A stretch of 64,000 nucleotides of DNA from Allobosea sp. LC85 (lineage in GTDB: Bacteria; Pseudomonadota; Alphaproteobacteria; Rhizobiales; Beijerinckiaceae), in NCBI RefSeq assembly GCF_000735605.1, contig NZ_JPKG01000027.1, positions 62,001 to 126,000 of the forward strand, given 5' to 3'. Numbering within the stretch: position 1 is the stretch's first letter; every line of letters starts with the position of its first letter. Made by a program: the position numbers and the translations under genes. Under the pieces are notes generated by a model. The model worked only from the letters and a program-made list of their open reading frames with translations. It did not search any database and had not been told where the DNA came from. Positions 17,535 to 25,755 of the stretch are shown in pieces.

Positions 17535-17711
17535 TCAGAAACAGGCAACGATGGCGGCGATGAGGCCGTCGGTGAAGAGCCGGTCGCCCTCGCGCCACCA
17601 GAGCAGCAGCCCGGTCAGCAGCAGCGCAAAAGCGCCGCCGCCGAGCAGCCATAACCCGGTCCGCGAAGCCTGAGCCTCGTGCTCGGCGCCTGTCTGATCC
17701 GATTGCGTCAT
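17535..17711 (-). CDS. Small membrane protein, unknown function
   Basis: 58 residues from ATG 17711 (62 from ATG 17723). Polar N-terminus MTQSDQTGAEHEAQASRTG, a strong membrane helix LWLLGGGAFALLLTGLLLWW, a short loop REGDRLFTDG and a second hydrophobic stretch LIAAIVACF at the very end. 37 bases before the SCO1 gene on the same strand, so probably co-transcribed. I do not recognise the family. A role near SCO1 or respiratory assembly is suggested by position only. Confidence 0.6.
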   Translation of the reverse strand: MTQSDQTGAEHEAQASRTGLWLLGGGAFALLLTGLLLWWREGDRLFTDGLIAAIVACF

Positions 17712-17777
17712 GGCCGCGAGCATAGCCGCGCATGGGCGAGGCCGGAAGCGGCAACCGTGACGCAGGGGAGTGACACG

Positions 17778-17843
17778 ATGGCGAAGCGAAGCTCGATTCG
17801 TATCTCAAAAATCGTTGTCGACGCTCTCAGGATCTTGGGGTGA
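17778..17843 (+). pseudogene. Possible N-terminal stub of a tyrosine integrase
   Basis: A 21-codon frame beginning MAKRSSIRISKIVVDALRIL, preceded by GGGGAG at good spacing, then a stop. The start resembles N-termini of phage/island integrases with an arm-binding domain (pattern: short basic lead, ISK-x-x-VDAL). Nothing integrase-like follows in any frame. From 17844 to 18040 I see no other feature. A GTG-started frame at 17840-18109 overlaps the NTPase gene end and is not called. Very short, so tentative. Confidence 0.25.
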
Positions 17844-18040
17844 CGAAAAGCGAGATCGACGCTGGTGATCCAAGCGCTCATTGGCAATGGCTCGCCGAGG
17901 GCGTTCGGACGTCGATAAGATCCTTTACTGACAACGAGCCGCGCTTCGTTAGGCTAGGCGATCTCGCAAACCGCCGTGCTCATTATGGTACGAGCCATTT
18001 GGGTCAGCCATGGAGACTCGGCCCTGAGTTGTCCGAAAGG

Positions 18041-20296
18041 TTATGGAGAACGCGGCCTTTTGTCGGCAGCCTCAAGCTGCGCGGAAACTCCGTCAAAGCT
18101 GATCTTTAGAAGCTCCCGAAGAAAGGGCATTATTGCCTCGTCCGGCTTGATTAGCTGGAGCAAACTCTGCCGCTTCCTCACATGAAAAAACGTCCCTGGG
18201 CGTCCTGACGCCGGCACGTCCTCTCGTTCCACTAGAAGCTCGTGCTTCTTCATCAGTTCACTCAGAACGGGCCAATCCGGATCATCCAATATGCGCCTTG
18301 CATTTCGATCATCTCCGTCCTTGATCCAGAATGGCTTATAGCGGGCAATCCGCTGCAGCAGGTTGAAGAGCGGAAAACGGCCTAACACGCGGTCGATGTC
18401 AGCAGGATCGACGGGCCCCAACGCCAGGCTATACTGGCGCCTGAGCCATTTTTCTATTTCCTCCCTGACGGTGATCATACGGTCAGGTAAGTCCAATCGG
18501 GAAGGGCGCGGCATGGGGTCTGAAGGGATAAAAGTGCCATCGGCAATAATTGTACCGATATAGCATTCCGAGTTGAATTCCATGTTACGAAGATCAGCCT
18601 CGCGGGCATACAGCTGAGCTATCGATACAGAATCCAAAACAATGTTTGATATCGTTTCAGCGGTATATACCTCGTCAAGACTTACGAATTTCAGAACAGG
18701 AGTATAACTTGGGCTTGCAACGCATGCGGACGCGATCACGAGCGCTCCTAGGTTTCTCCGCGCTCGATCATAATCCGGAATCTCATCGATTAGTCGGATC
18801 GCATTCTGAATAAAGACTTCCATCTCGCTTGGATTGCGTGACCGGGCAACCGAGCAAAAATTCTCAAGAAAGTCTGTTCCATAAATATTCCGCCGAATGA
18901 ATTTCGGGACCTCGCCATTGACAATTGATTCAAATGTCACGTGAGACAGGAAATAGTTAGAAATCTGCTCATGGCTAAATCTCCGAAATCCCCGCCGCTC
19001 ATCAACAGTCAAGAACGCGAGAACGCCGGCTCTGTTCTTTAAGATGCTAATAACACTTTCCGGAACCATCTCCGGAGCGACCATCTCAGCAATCCAAGCC
19101 ACGGATTCAGATGCGATGGCGTCCGTTTGATTCTCAGCGAGATCGCGAGCGATTTCCTCCATCATTCGCCACACAAAACGCTCTCTTTGCTCTCGCGTAG
19201 TTACAGCTTCGACATCCCTTCCGAACTTTCCGGCCTCCCGGACAACAGCAGAACGGACAATGAATGAAAGGAGATCGTCGATCTCACCACGAGCTAACTG
19301 CTCAGCTACCGCACCGCCTGCCAATTCGGACAGAAAAAAAGGACGCAGAGCGTAAGAGTTATTTTCAAACAGCGGCTTGGAAACTTCCGAATCCAAGATT
19401 GATTGTGTCCAGCCGGAGGACCTCAACCATTCGCGTGCAACCTCCGGATCGACCGGATTTAGTGTGAAGGAATCAACAGCGTCCCTGCCTGGATCAATTC
19501 CCGTTAGCGCCGACAGTAGTCTGTCCCTGCCAATGAACGTCTCTCTGCCCGACAGGATGATGGTGCCGGATCCCCGACAATCTTTAATTAGCTCGTTTAC
19601 CTGGGCCCAAGCCAGCTCATATCCGTTAGGATCGCCCAATTCATCGAAGCCATCTATCGCGAGAGAAACCAATCCATTTCGAACGAGCGCTGGGACCTGG
19701 TCATACGTGACGGTGGAGCGTAGCGTCTGCAAACTAAACGCCATCAAATCCGACAGATTTTGTAGCATACGACCGCGGCTTTCCACGTGGAGAACCACAG
19801 GGCGTTGCGTGCGCCTGTAATTCTCGGCACGATTCCGGCATAGTGATCGAATCACGGAAGTCTTACCGATGCCGGCTGGGCCGTCGATCAAAACAATATT
19901 GGTTCTCGAAACGTCTGCAAATGCGGTAGATGACATGTGGTCGTCTAATACATTTACGTTGCCTCTTTTGTGATTTGTCGACAATGTGCCAATCAGCTCG
20001 ATGCTGGTTTGGCTGAAATTTTGCTTTAGCCGGAGAAGTTGTGCATCTGCCCACCGTCCGATGTCGGCGAATTTGGGTGAGGCAAGTAGGGCTCTGAGAT
20101 TCCTATGCCTGCTAGTTCTGCCAGCTTCCCGCTCTTCAACGGCCCCATCGGATGAGAAAATTAGCTCCAGATCGCTGGCATCGCGGCTCATTCGGACAAT
20201 GAATGAGCCACCGCTTTCTCTGATAACCGGAGCTTCTGTTCCCAGATCAGCGAACGGGGATAGATCATTCAAAAGCCTGTCTGCAGAGTATCTCAT
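18041..20296 (-). CDS. NACHT-type STAND NTPase, partner of NYN nuclease
   Basis: Large cytoplasmic signalling-type NTPase, 751 residues. After an N-terminal region of about 130 residues comes the NTPase core: Walker A GPAGIGKTS at 139-147 and Walker B LAIDGFDEL at 212-220. The D-G-x-D-E pattern is typical of NACHT proteins. IILSGRET follows as a sensor-like strand. The long C-terminal half is helical, includes DLRNMEFNSECYIGTIIADG with a pentapeptide-repeat flavour, and ends in a possible winged-helix segment. No membrane segment. I chose ATG 20296 because it overlaps the NYN stop as ATGA. A TTG 12 bases upstream is in frame. Role as defence sensor/regulator is inferred. Confidence 0.75.
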   Translation of the reverse strand: MRYSADRLLNDLSPFADLGTEAPVIRESGGSFIVRMSRDASDLELIFSSDGAVEEREAGRTSRHRNLRALLASPKFADIGRWADAQLLRLKQNFSQTSIELIGTLSTNHKRGNVNVLDDHMSSTAFADVSRTNIVLIDGPAGIGKTSVIRSLCRNRAENYRRTQRPVVLHVESRGRMLQNLSDLMAFSLQTLRSTVTYDQVPALVRNGLVSLAIDGFDELGDPNGYELAWAQVNELIKDCRGSGTIILSGRETFIGRDRLLSALTGIDPGRDAVDSFTLNPVDPEVAREWLRSSGWTQSILDSEVSKPLFENNSYALRPFFLSELAGGAVAEQLARGEIDDLLSFIVRSAVVREAGKFGRDVEAVTTREQRERFVWRMMEEIARDLAENQTDAIASESVAWIAEMVAPEMVPESVISILKNRAGVLAFLTVDERRGFRRFSHEQISNYFLSHVTFESIVNGEVPKFIRRNIYGTDFLENFCSVARSRNPSEMEVFIQNAIRLIDEIPDYDRARRNLGALVIASACVASPSYTPVLKFVSLDEVYTAETISNIVLDSVSIAQLYAREADLRNMEFNSECYIGTIIADGTFIPSDPMPRPSRLDLPDRMITVREEIEKWLRRQYSLALGPVDPADIDRVLGRFPLFNLLQRIARYKPFWIKDGDDRNARRILDDPDWPVLSELMKKHELLVEREDVPASGRPGTFFHVRKRQSLLQLIKPDEAIMPFLRELLKISFDGVSAQLEAADKRPRSP

Positions 20297-20937
20297 GGCG
20301 AAATCCAAAGATTATCGAGATTCAAAAACGGGGTTCCTCCCCGAGTCCTAACCAATATTATACGACCGTCTGAATTTGTACGAATGCTCTCAGCAACAAA
20401 TATCGGCGGCACGAGATCATCGTCTTCTCCGAAGACTATTAACCATCGCGAACGATCACTGAATGCCTCATATACGACATCGCTCGCGATAGCAGTGTCA
20501 ACCATCTTTTCTTCAAAGTCGGAATCGCCTCGTGACGCTCTCCTTAGTGTATTTGGCAGATGGCAACTCAATCTTTGATGCAATCTTATATTCCTGGCAA
20601 AAATTAAAGCGTCTCCGAATTGAACAATGGGGCGGATAAGTACATTTGGTTTCCGCGACATGTATGACAATTCATAGTCGCTGGTCGAATTTATAATAGC
20701 TTTCTTTCGATCAGTTACTTCAAATCCTTTATGCCATCCGTGATAGAGACGAAGTGTGACATCATAGCGCGTAGCTGATGACTGCGAATTGAGTACTCGA
20801 CCAATCGTTCTGGCAACGTAATCCAGGGTATGTGCCGCGATTTGCCGCTCATCGGCATGACGCGGAGGCTTTGACGCATGAATCTGAGAGTTCCAATCGA
20901 TGAATGCAGTGACAGAGGCAATGCTGGCAATAGACAT
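20293..20937 (-). CDS. NYN (PIN-like) ribonuclease-fold protein
   Basis: 214-residue protein with the NYN-domain pattern. First acidic strand VTAFIDWNSQIH (D14, N16), middle acidic helix EEKMVDTAIASDVVYEAF (E143, D147, D153), and third acidic strand WLIVFGEDDDLVPPI (D172-D174). These are the metal-binding positions of NYN/PIN-like RNases, so it probably cleaves RNA. No signal or membrane segment. It is the first gene of a two-gene unit; its stop overlaps the NTPase start by four bases, implying fixed stoichiometry. AT-richer than the core genes. I recognise the fold, not a named family. Confidence 0.7.
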   Translation of the reverse strand: MSIASIASVTAFIDWNSQIHASKPPRHADERQIAAHTLDYVARTIGRVLNSQSSATRYDVTLRLYHGWHKGFEVTDRKKAIINSTSDYELSYMSRKPNVLIRPIVQFGDALIFARNIRLHQRLSCHLPNTLRRASRGDSDFEEKMVDTAIASDVVYEAFSDRSRWLIVFGEDDDLVPPIFVAESIRTNSDGRIILVRTRGGTPFLNLDNLWISP

Positions 20938-21259
20938 CTAAGTGCTCGATCAGCGTGGCAATCAGCTAGAATCAGGCGAAGGCTACATGAAGTCCTTAGC
21001 GTCCGCACCAGCTATGCGGCGATCTTGATGGTTCTGCGCTTCGCGGCGCAGCCGGAGTCCGCAAGACGACCGTCGGTCTCTCCGGATGAGTGAAGTGGGT
21101 TGCGCTGTCTCGCCATCATGCTGTTCAGCGAAGTTGATGTTGCATAGCCGAATCCAGAGTGATGGGAAGTGTCGCGCAATTCAAAAATTGTTCAACAAGA
21201 GTTGGACCATTGAAAACTTACATCTTTTTTGTTTCAAAAGATTGTTTCATAATGCTTGG
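20938..21259. other. Divergent intergenic region with inverted and direct repeats
   Basis: 322 bases between the NYN gene (leftward) and the serine recombinase (rightward), so it should hold both promoters. Visible repeats: a perfect inverted repeat TTGTTCAACAA at 21188-21198, and TTGTTTCA twice, at 21229-21236 and 21242-21249, directly before the recombinase start. These could be recombinase subsites or operators. The stretch 21000-21110 is GC-richer than its surroundings and may be a remnant of another element. Confidence 0.4.
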
Positions 21260-21799
21260 ATGATTTACGGATATGCGCGCGTATCAACTGATGGCCAGAC
21301 TCTCGAAGGCCAGATAGAACGCATTAAGTTCGCTGGCGTTCAGAAGATATTCTGTGGGAAGGCGAGCGCAGCTACGATGGATCGACCGGAGCTGACAAAA
21401 CTGCTGACATCGATCGGCGATGGTGACGTGCTGATCGTGGCCCGCTTGGATCGCTTGGCACGATCAACCCGGGACCTATTGCTTATTCTGGACGAACTGG
21501 GAAAGCGAGCCGCCGGCTTTCGATCTCTCGCTGATACATGGGCTGATACGACGACCCCGCACGGCCGGCTCGTCACAACTATGATGGCGGGCTTTGCAGA
21601 ATTTGAACGGTCGCTGATCCTGGCCCGAACCCACGAAGGTCGAGCAAGGGCTAAGGCGCGGGGTGTCAAGTTAGGTCGCCCCTATTGCTTGACTCCGCAT
21701 CAGCGTCAGGAAGCTCGCTCTCGGAAAGCGGTTGGCGAGCCGGTTCGAGATATTGCGCGCAGCTACAATGTAAGTCCCAGCACCATCTCGAGACTGTAG
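21260..21799 (+). CDS. Serine recombinase (resolvase/invertase family)
   Basis: Site-specific recombinase that cuts DNA through a serine. 179 residues, the usual short resolvase/invertase length. Catalytic motif YGYARVSTDGQ (Ser near 10), VLIVARLDRLARSTRDLL with the conserved arginines, TTPHGRLVTTMMAGFAEFERSLI, then a C-terminal helix-turn-helix ending VRDIARSYNVSPSTISRL. Complete, so probably active. From ATG 21260; the open frame extends upstream without family similarity. It lies alone between the two payload blocks of the island. Confidence 0.9.
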   Translation: MIYGYARVSTDGQTLEGQIERIKFAGVQKIFCGKASAATMDRPELTKLLTSIGDGDVLIVARLDRLARSTRDLLLILDELGKRAAGFRSLADTWADTTTPHGRLVTTMMAGFAEFERSLILARTHEGRARAKARGVKLGRPYCLTPHQRQEARSRKAVGEPVRDIARSYNVSPSTISRL

Positions 21800-22028
21800 A
21801 GCGGGTCACGAATCCGGAAGCGCGGCATGGGAGCCACGAAAGGCTTCCGCCTGCTTTCGACCGGATCCCCTCAATTCGCAAGGCTTTCCGATTTTGCCCT
21901 ATGCCGGGCCTTGCCGAATGGACGCGGTCTCGGCAGCGAGATCCTCCCCGGTCGATCGAAGCCGCTATACGGCCCTTCCGACAACTTGCAGGCGGTGAGC
22001 GGCTATAAGAGGATCGGGCAAAGCCTCG

Positions 22029-22343
22029 CTACTTTTTCTCAAGGCTCCATTCACAAGAATCAGTTGGAGGGTTTGTGTTGCATACGTTGCAGCCGTCAAT
22101 AGGACCTGTGCCTGCCGAGCAGACTCCCCAGACAAGTTTGGGCGCCGTCGAAATAACCCTCGAGCCGGTGCCATACATGACGTCGCTCTTCGGCCCGCAC
22201 GTGTATCTCCTAGAGCAGGCTACATTCGCCTGGGCAAACTGACTGTCAGCTGACCAAATTCCCTCTGCCGCCCGAGCAGACGGCGCAATTAGATACGAAG
22301 CCAACGCGTATATAGAGATTACGGCAACAGTAGAATACGTCAT
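22029..22343 (-). CDS. Small secreted Cys-rich protein
   Basis: 104 residues from ATG 22343 (a GTG precedes it directly). The N-terminus MTYSTVAVISIYALASYLIA followed by PSARAAEG is a good Sec signal peptide. The mature part, about 80 residues, has six cysteines (ACSRRYTC, GVCSAG, GCNVCNTN, SCEWSLEK), suggesting disulfide bonds in the periplasm or outside. It starts 74 bases downstream of the large secreted protein on the same strand, so they may form a pair. No family recognised. Region 21800-22028 to its left shows nothing I can name. Confidence 0.55.
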   Translation of the reverse strand: MTYSTVAVISIYALASYLIAPSARAAEGIWSADSQFAQANVACSRRYTCGPKSDVMYGTGSRVISTAPKLVWGVCSAGTGPIDGCNVCNTNPPTDSCEWSLEKK

Positions 22344-22417
22344 CACTTAAGACTCCGGTTTAAAGAGCGAACGGAAAACGGTTAGGTATTAGATAAAACA
22401 CGATTAATTTTGATGAG

Positions 22418-24517
22418 TTAATCTCGGGATTTTGATTGAAACAAAACGCCGTTGTCTGATCGGATGAAAGATCCGATATAAATCGACGATTGTCCGGCGA
22501 ATCCATTGCCTTCAAGGTATATATCGAAGCTTTCTCCGTGATCATACAATAATCCGTGAATACCTATATCATGAGTATTGCAAAACATTGAATATATAAC
22601 AAGTCTGTCAAATGGACCTTTATAATTCTTAATTATGTCCATAGAGTTTTTATCGAATAGCGTAATATTTTTGTCCATCTTAACGTAATCGTGTTCTGAG
22701 CGGCATCTTAACGTATAGCTTTCCACGCCCGCAAACTGATCTCTCTGTCGTACAGCCAATCCGGTCATAAGTGTTGGCGTGGATGGATACGCATGGACTG
22801 TTTGAGACTCCGCCCCCTCATGGACGAGCCAAACTATTCGTTCTCCGCTGGAACGAGACCGTTCAATCGGAAACCGGTGATTAGGGAGGTCCATAGACCT
22901 AAACTCGACAAATGGGTTGAGTAAACCTTTATAAAATACCTCGATGTCGTCTTGTCCTAGTTTTAGCGTAAATATGTTATATTCGAAATTAATCTTATTC
23001 AGCGCAAATGGGTAGTACATACTATTCTTTGTGTGCTCAAACAGCCTCCGCTCTAGAGCGTCGCTGATTAACGAAATATTCTGAGCAATATATGTGTCGA
23101 TATCAACGGCGTTCTTAGATTCAGGAGCGAGTTCATGAATTATAGCTGATAGATTCGTTTTGTTTATGTAAAGACCTCCGATAAGTTGTGAGGCAACGAG
23201 CCTATCGACTGAGCAATTCAGATGTATATCAACGCCATTAGACAAAAAGCACTTCGCAGCAGCTGCTTTTAAAGAAATGTCTTCTTCGTACAAGCGGCGG
23301 TCGATCGAAAAATCGGAAAATAAATCCTTGCCACAAAGAACCGTCCTAATTAAACTGACAGAATGAGTGCGCATAAATGAGCAACTAGCCGCAATATAAT
23401 CTAGTAAGATAAAGTCACTGTTAATTTCATCTGCCTTGAACGTTGACAGCACGTCGTTGGATCGATCCGAGACAAAATTCGCGATTGAAGGCAATCTTCT
23501 ATGCAGCGCGCGAGCACCCTGAGCGAAGCTGATATTGCGTCTGAAGTCTGTTACAGCAAGGCCGAAATCGACATATTTTTCCAATGCAATTGCATTGGGA
23601 AGAAATTTATGGATTGGGACAAAGGAAATACTCTCGGGCCGTCCGGGATCGCTCTCGCGACCTTTTGCAAGTTCTCCTATAAAGCTCCATATCTTTTCAA
23701 ACGACGTAATCGAAGTGGGTAATTGTTTAATAGCATCTCCTACGCCAATCGTTCCATTCTTCGCTTCGATACTGAATTCAGCAGTTATACTTTGTATCGT
23801 TTTATTATTCTCAAACTCCTTGAAAATTTCATTCGTGCCACCCACCGCCAGGGAATAGTCGCCATAGACTTTCGAATTGAACTCACCAGCGGTTGATGCG
23901 GCCCACTTTCTCTCAAATTTCTTTTTTGTTTCTCTGGAATTAAAGTTAACATTAACACGAGCTATAATACGTATTCCTAACTCCTCCTCGACCGCAACGA
24001 AATATCCACATTTCTGGAAGAATTCTCCTAACCCTATATTAAAGGCGTTCTCACCAATCGCATTTTTTGTACCGATTGATGCTATGTTCAAGCCAGAAAA
24101 CACTATCCATTCCGCCACCATACTGACAGCGGTTTCAGAGGTTTTTAGTGATTCTTCTTTTGCTGAGGCTGTCGAGAATTTGCCCTTGCCTGATGCAATC
24201 CCGTATTTCGCTGATGATTGTACGTCCAGGGTTTTGATCAATTTCGTTAAGGACCTAGACTGAAATTCTTCGCTTACGAGTGTTGCCTTGAAGCGTGATA
24301 ATTGAGAATTTGACGGAATAATTGTCGTTTGAAAGCAGGAAGGCTTCCCGTCGCCATTTTCAATATCGTAGCCGTCGCCGATTCTGTATCTACGGAGATC
24401 AATGCCATCATCTCCCCTCAGTACAATTGACTGTGCCAAAGCATCAAATCCGAAAATTCCGATAACTAAACCTAATGTCACCAAGATCTTGCAGAAGCGA
24501 AAAATTTGATGATGCAT
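22418..24517 (-). CDS. Large secreted protein with MACPF-like features
   Basis: 699 residues with a Sec signal peptide (ILVTLGLVIGIFGFDALAQS, about 11-30). Three features recall MACPF/perforin domains: the early YRIGDGYDIENGDGKPSCF segment (44-62), a helix-rich middle, and FFQKCGYFVAVEEELGIR at 166-183, where C170-G171 and G181 match the spacing of the MACPF signature (YG-x-H-F to GG). After it come SRETKKKFERKW and ITSFEKIWSF, in the order seen in MACPF proteins. The C-terminal ~350 residues are unrecognised. Strongly AT-rich codons mark it as acquired. MACPF assignment is a motif-level impression. Confidence 0.5.
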   Translation of the reverse strand: MHHQIFRFCKILVTLGLVIGIFGFDALAQSIVLRGDDGIDLRRYRIGDGYDIENGDGKPSCFQTTIIPSNSQLSRFKATLVSEEFQSRSLTKLIKTLDVQSSAKYGIASGKGKFSTASAKEESLKTSETAVSMVAEWIVFSGLNIASIGTKNAIGENAFNIGLGEFFQKCGYFVAVEEELGIRIIARVNVNFNSRETKKKFERKWAASTAGEFNSKVYGDYSLAVGGTNEIFKEFENNKTIQSITAEFSIEAKNGTIGVGDAIKQLPTSITSFEKIWSFIGELAKGRESDPGRPESISFVPIHKFLPNAIALEKYVDFGLAVTDFRRNISFAQGARALHRRLPSIANFVSDRSNDVLSTFKADEINSDFILLDYIAASCSFMRTHSVSLIRTVLCGKDLFSDFSIDRRLYEEDISLKAAAAKCFLSNGVDIHLNCSVDRLVASQLIGGLYINKTNLSAIIHELAPESKNAVDIDTYIAQNISLISDALERRLFEHTKNSMYYPFALNKINFEYNIFTLKLGQDDIEVFYKGLLNPFVEFRSMDLPNHRFPIERSRSSGERIVWLVHEGAESQTVHAYPSTPTLMTGLAVRQRDQFAGVESYTLRCRSEHDYVKMDKNITLFDKNSMDIIKNYKGPFDRLVIYSMFCNTHDIGIHGLLYDHGESFDIYLEGNGFAGQSSIYIGSFIRSDNGVLFQSKSRD

Positions 24518-25281
24518 GGAATCGCCCCCCGCGGATGAGAACTACGTCGAATGCATGGGCAGATTAAACTAATTCAAGGCATCGAGTGGCGTCGTCATTA
24601 TTATCAACGCTCTTCGCGGGAAACGCTGCCGCTGTTTCCTCGCGGGCTTATTAAGCAGTACTTTACGCCTTGCGAAGCCTTATGCAAGCCTGCATCTACT
24701 TGATGCGGCCACTCAAATCTGTTCAGCCATGAATGGTGGTCCAGCACGCCGGAACATGACCTTAGTTCGGATTGAAATTCGACCTCCGAGCGTTCACCAA
24801 CAAGCTCGCTCGCATCAGCTGGAGCGTGCTGCGCCACGGCCGGTCCTTCGACGCCCAAATGGAGGTCGTCGCCATCCAGCGACCTCCCAAGGAATCCGCG
24901 CCGGAGCAGGCAGGAAACGGATCAATTTGCACATGCTGAGCCGGGTGGCCCTTTTGGCCCATGATCGGCCGATCCGTAAATGAGGCAAAGGTGCGCGCGT
25001 ACTCCCGCCAAGGACAGCACGCGAGCCGATCAGTACGCTGAATACATATGCGTGACTTCGTTAGCCCCGCCAAATCCGTTGTGAAACGCAGCCTGTCCAT
25101 ACTAATGGGCCAACTCTGCCCATTAGATAGCAATCTTCACTTGTCTCAGATGGGTCACCCATAACGGAAGTCCAGACGACGGCCGGGGCGCGTCACGCTC
25201 ATCCCTGACCATTGCGGCTCCGATGGAATGACCCCTTGAAGCTACGGCGCGCACCGCTGAAATGTTTCTCCTGTCGCCGAC
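24518..25281. other. Gene-poor decayed stretch of the island
   Basis: No intact gene. It starts with the probable promoter of the MACPF-like gene (AT-rich, 24518-24600). GC content then rises abruptly at about 24610, suggesting a different source. It contains a transposase-like 3' fragment at 24766-24939 (separate entry) and otherwise only broken frames. Confidence 0.5.
24766..24939 (+). pseudogene. Degenerate transposase C-terminal fragment (IS110-like?)
   Basis: An open stretch without its own start reads FTNKLARISWSVLRHGRSFD followed by a stop about 30 codons later. The pattern of a small/aromatic-NK-x-ARI-x-W-x-VL-x-x-G resembles the C-terminal end of IS110/IS116-type transposases. Only about 57 codons remain and no terminal repeats were found. 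This is a relic, consistent with past mobility in the island. Confidence 0.35.
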
Positions 25282-25500
25282 TTGAGGTTGTTGCCGACAA
25301 GCGTGAAACGATCACTGATTGGTTCGAAGCCTGCCTCTTCGGCGGAGCAGGAACCGCGAATTGAAAGAGTTTGCCCCAATGGTCGCCGCAACCCGACGGT
25401 GATCACTCTGTATGAGCTCGCTCAGGCGATGGACGCGGAGATTTGCGAATTTCTCCGCCCGAGCTCCGAGTCTGAGAGCCAAGCTCACTCTGCCAAATGA
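25282..25500 (+). pseudogene. Remnant of an XRE-family regulator
   Basis: The C-terminal part GRRNPTVITLYELAQAMDAE matches the last helix region of XRE/Cro-type HTH proteins (consensus GRRNPTLxTLxKLAxAL). The N-terminal half of the domain is replaced by unrelated residues and the only starts are TTG-type, so it appears frame-damaged. Ends FLRPSSESESQAHSAK. Probably a decayed regulator of the element. Confidence 0.4.
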
Positions 25501-25575
25501 GTATGACGACTGTAGCTATCTTGTAGCTACTTGACCCTCGGCTTGACGGTCGGAGGGTCTAACCCATTGAAATAT

Positions 25576-25650
25576 TGGAGCGGGCGATCGGGATCGAACC
25601 GACGACATTCAGCTTGGGAAGCTGACGTTCTACCACTGAACTACGCCCGC
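25576..25650 (-). tRNA. tRNA-Gly (anticodon CCC)
   Basis: On the minus strand the sequence folds as a full cloverleaf: acceptor GCGGGCG with CGCCCGC, D-arm AGTTCAGTGGTAGAAC, anticodon loop TTCCCAA (anticodon CCC), T-arm with GGTTCGATCC. CCA is encoded at 25578-25576. The 3' end faces the island at 17.7-25.6 kb, so it is the likely integration target. Confidence 0.95.
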
Positions 25651-25755
25651 ATGCGCTCGCAGCGACCGCAGATCAACGGCGAGGACACGAATCTCATAGC
25701 GGCTTCCGGCGCAGGTGTCATCCGGCAATCGCGAGGGATGTGGGCGCAGGTTCGC

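Larger units (their letters stand above)
17724..25575. mobile_element. Accessory genomic island ending at tRNA-Gly(CCC)
   Basis: About 7.8 kb inserted between the SCO1 region and tRNA-Gly(CCC)/dcd. Base composition is clearly more AT-rich than the flanks, most strongly at 22.3-24.5 kb. Contents: a possible integrase stub, NACHT-type NTPase and NYN nuclease, a serine recombinase, secreted MACPF-like and Cys-rich proteins, and decayed transposase and regulator pieces. The tRNA 3' end faces the island, as expected for integration at a tRNA gene. I looked for a second copy of the tRNA 3' end near 17.7-17.8 kb and found none, so the edges are approximate. Confidence 0.6.

Noticed and set aside
17724..17800. 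Direct repeat of the tRNA-Gly 3' end as left attachment site
   Set aside because: Compared by eye with the tRNA 3' end on both strands; no match long enough to call.
17840..18109. 89-codon GTG frame overlapping the end of the NACHT gene
   Set aside because: Overlaps a better gene by 69 bases in antisense; no family recognised.
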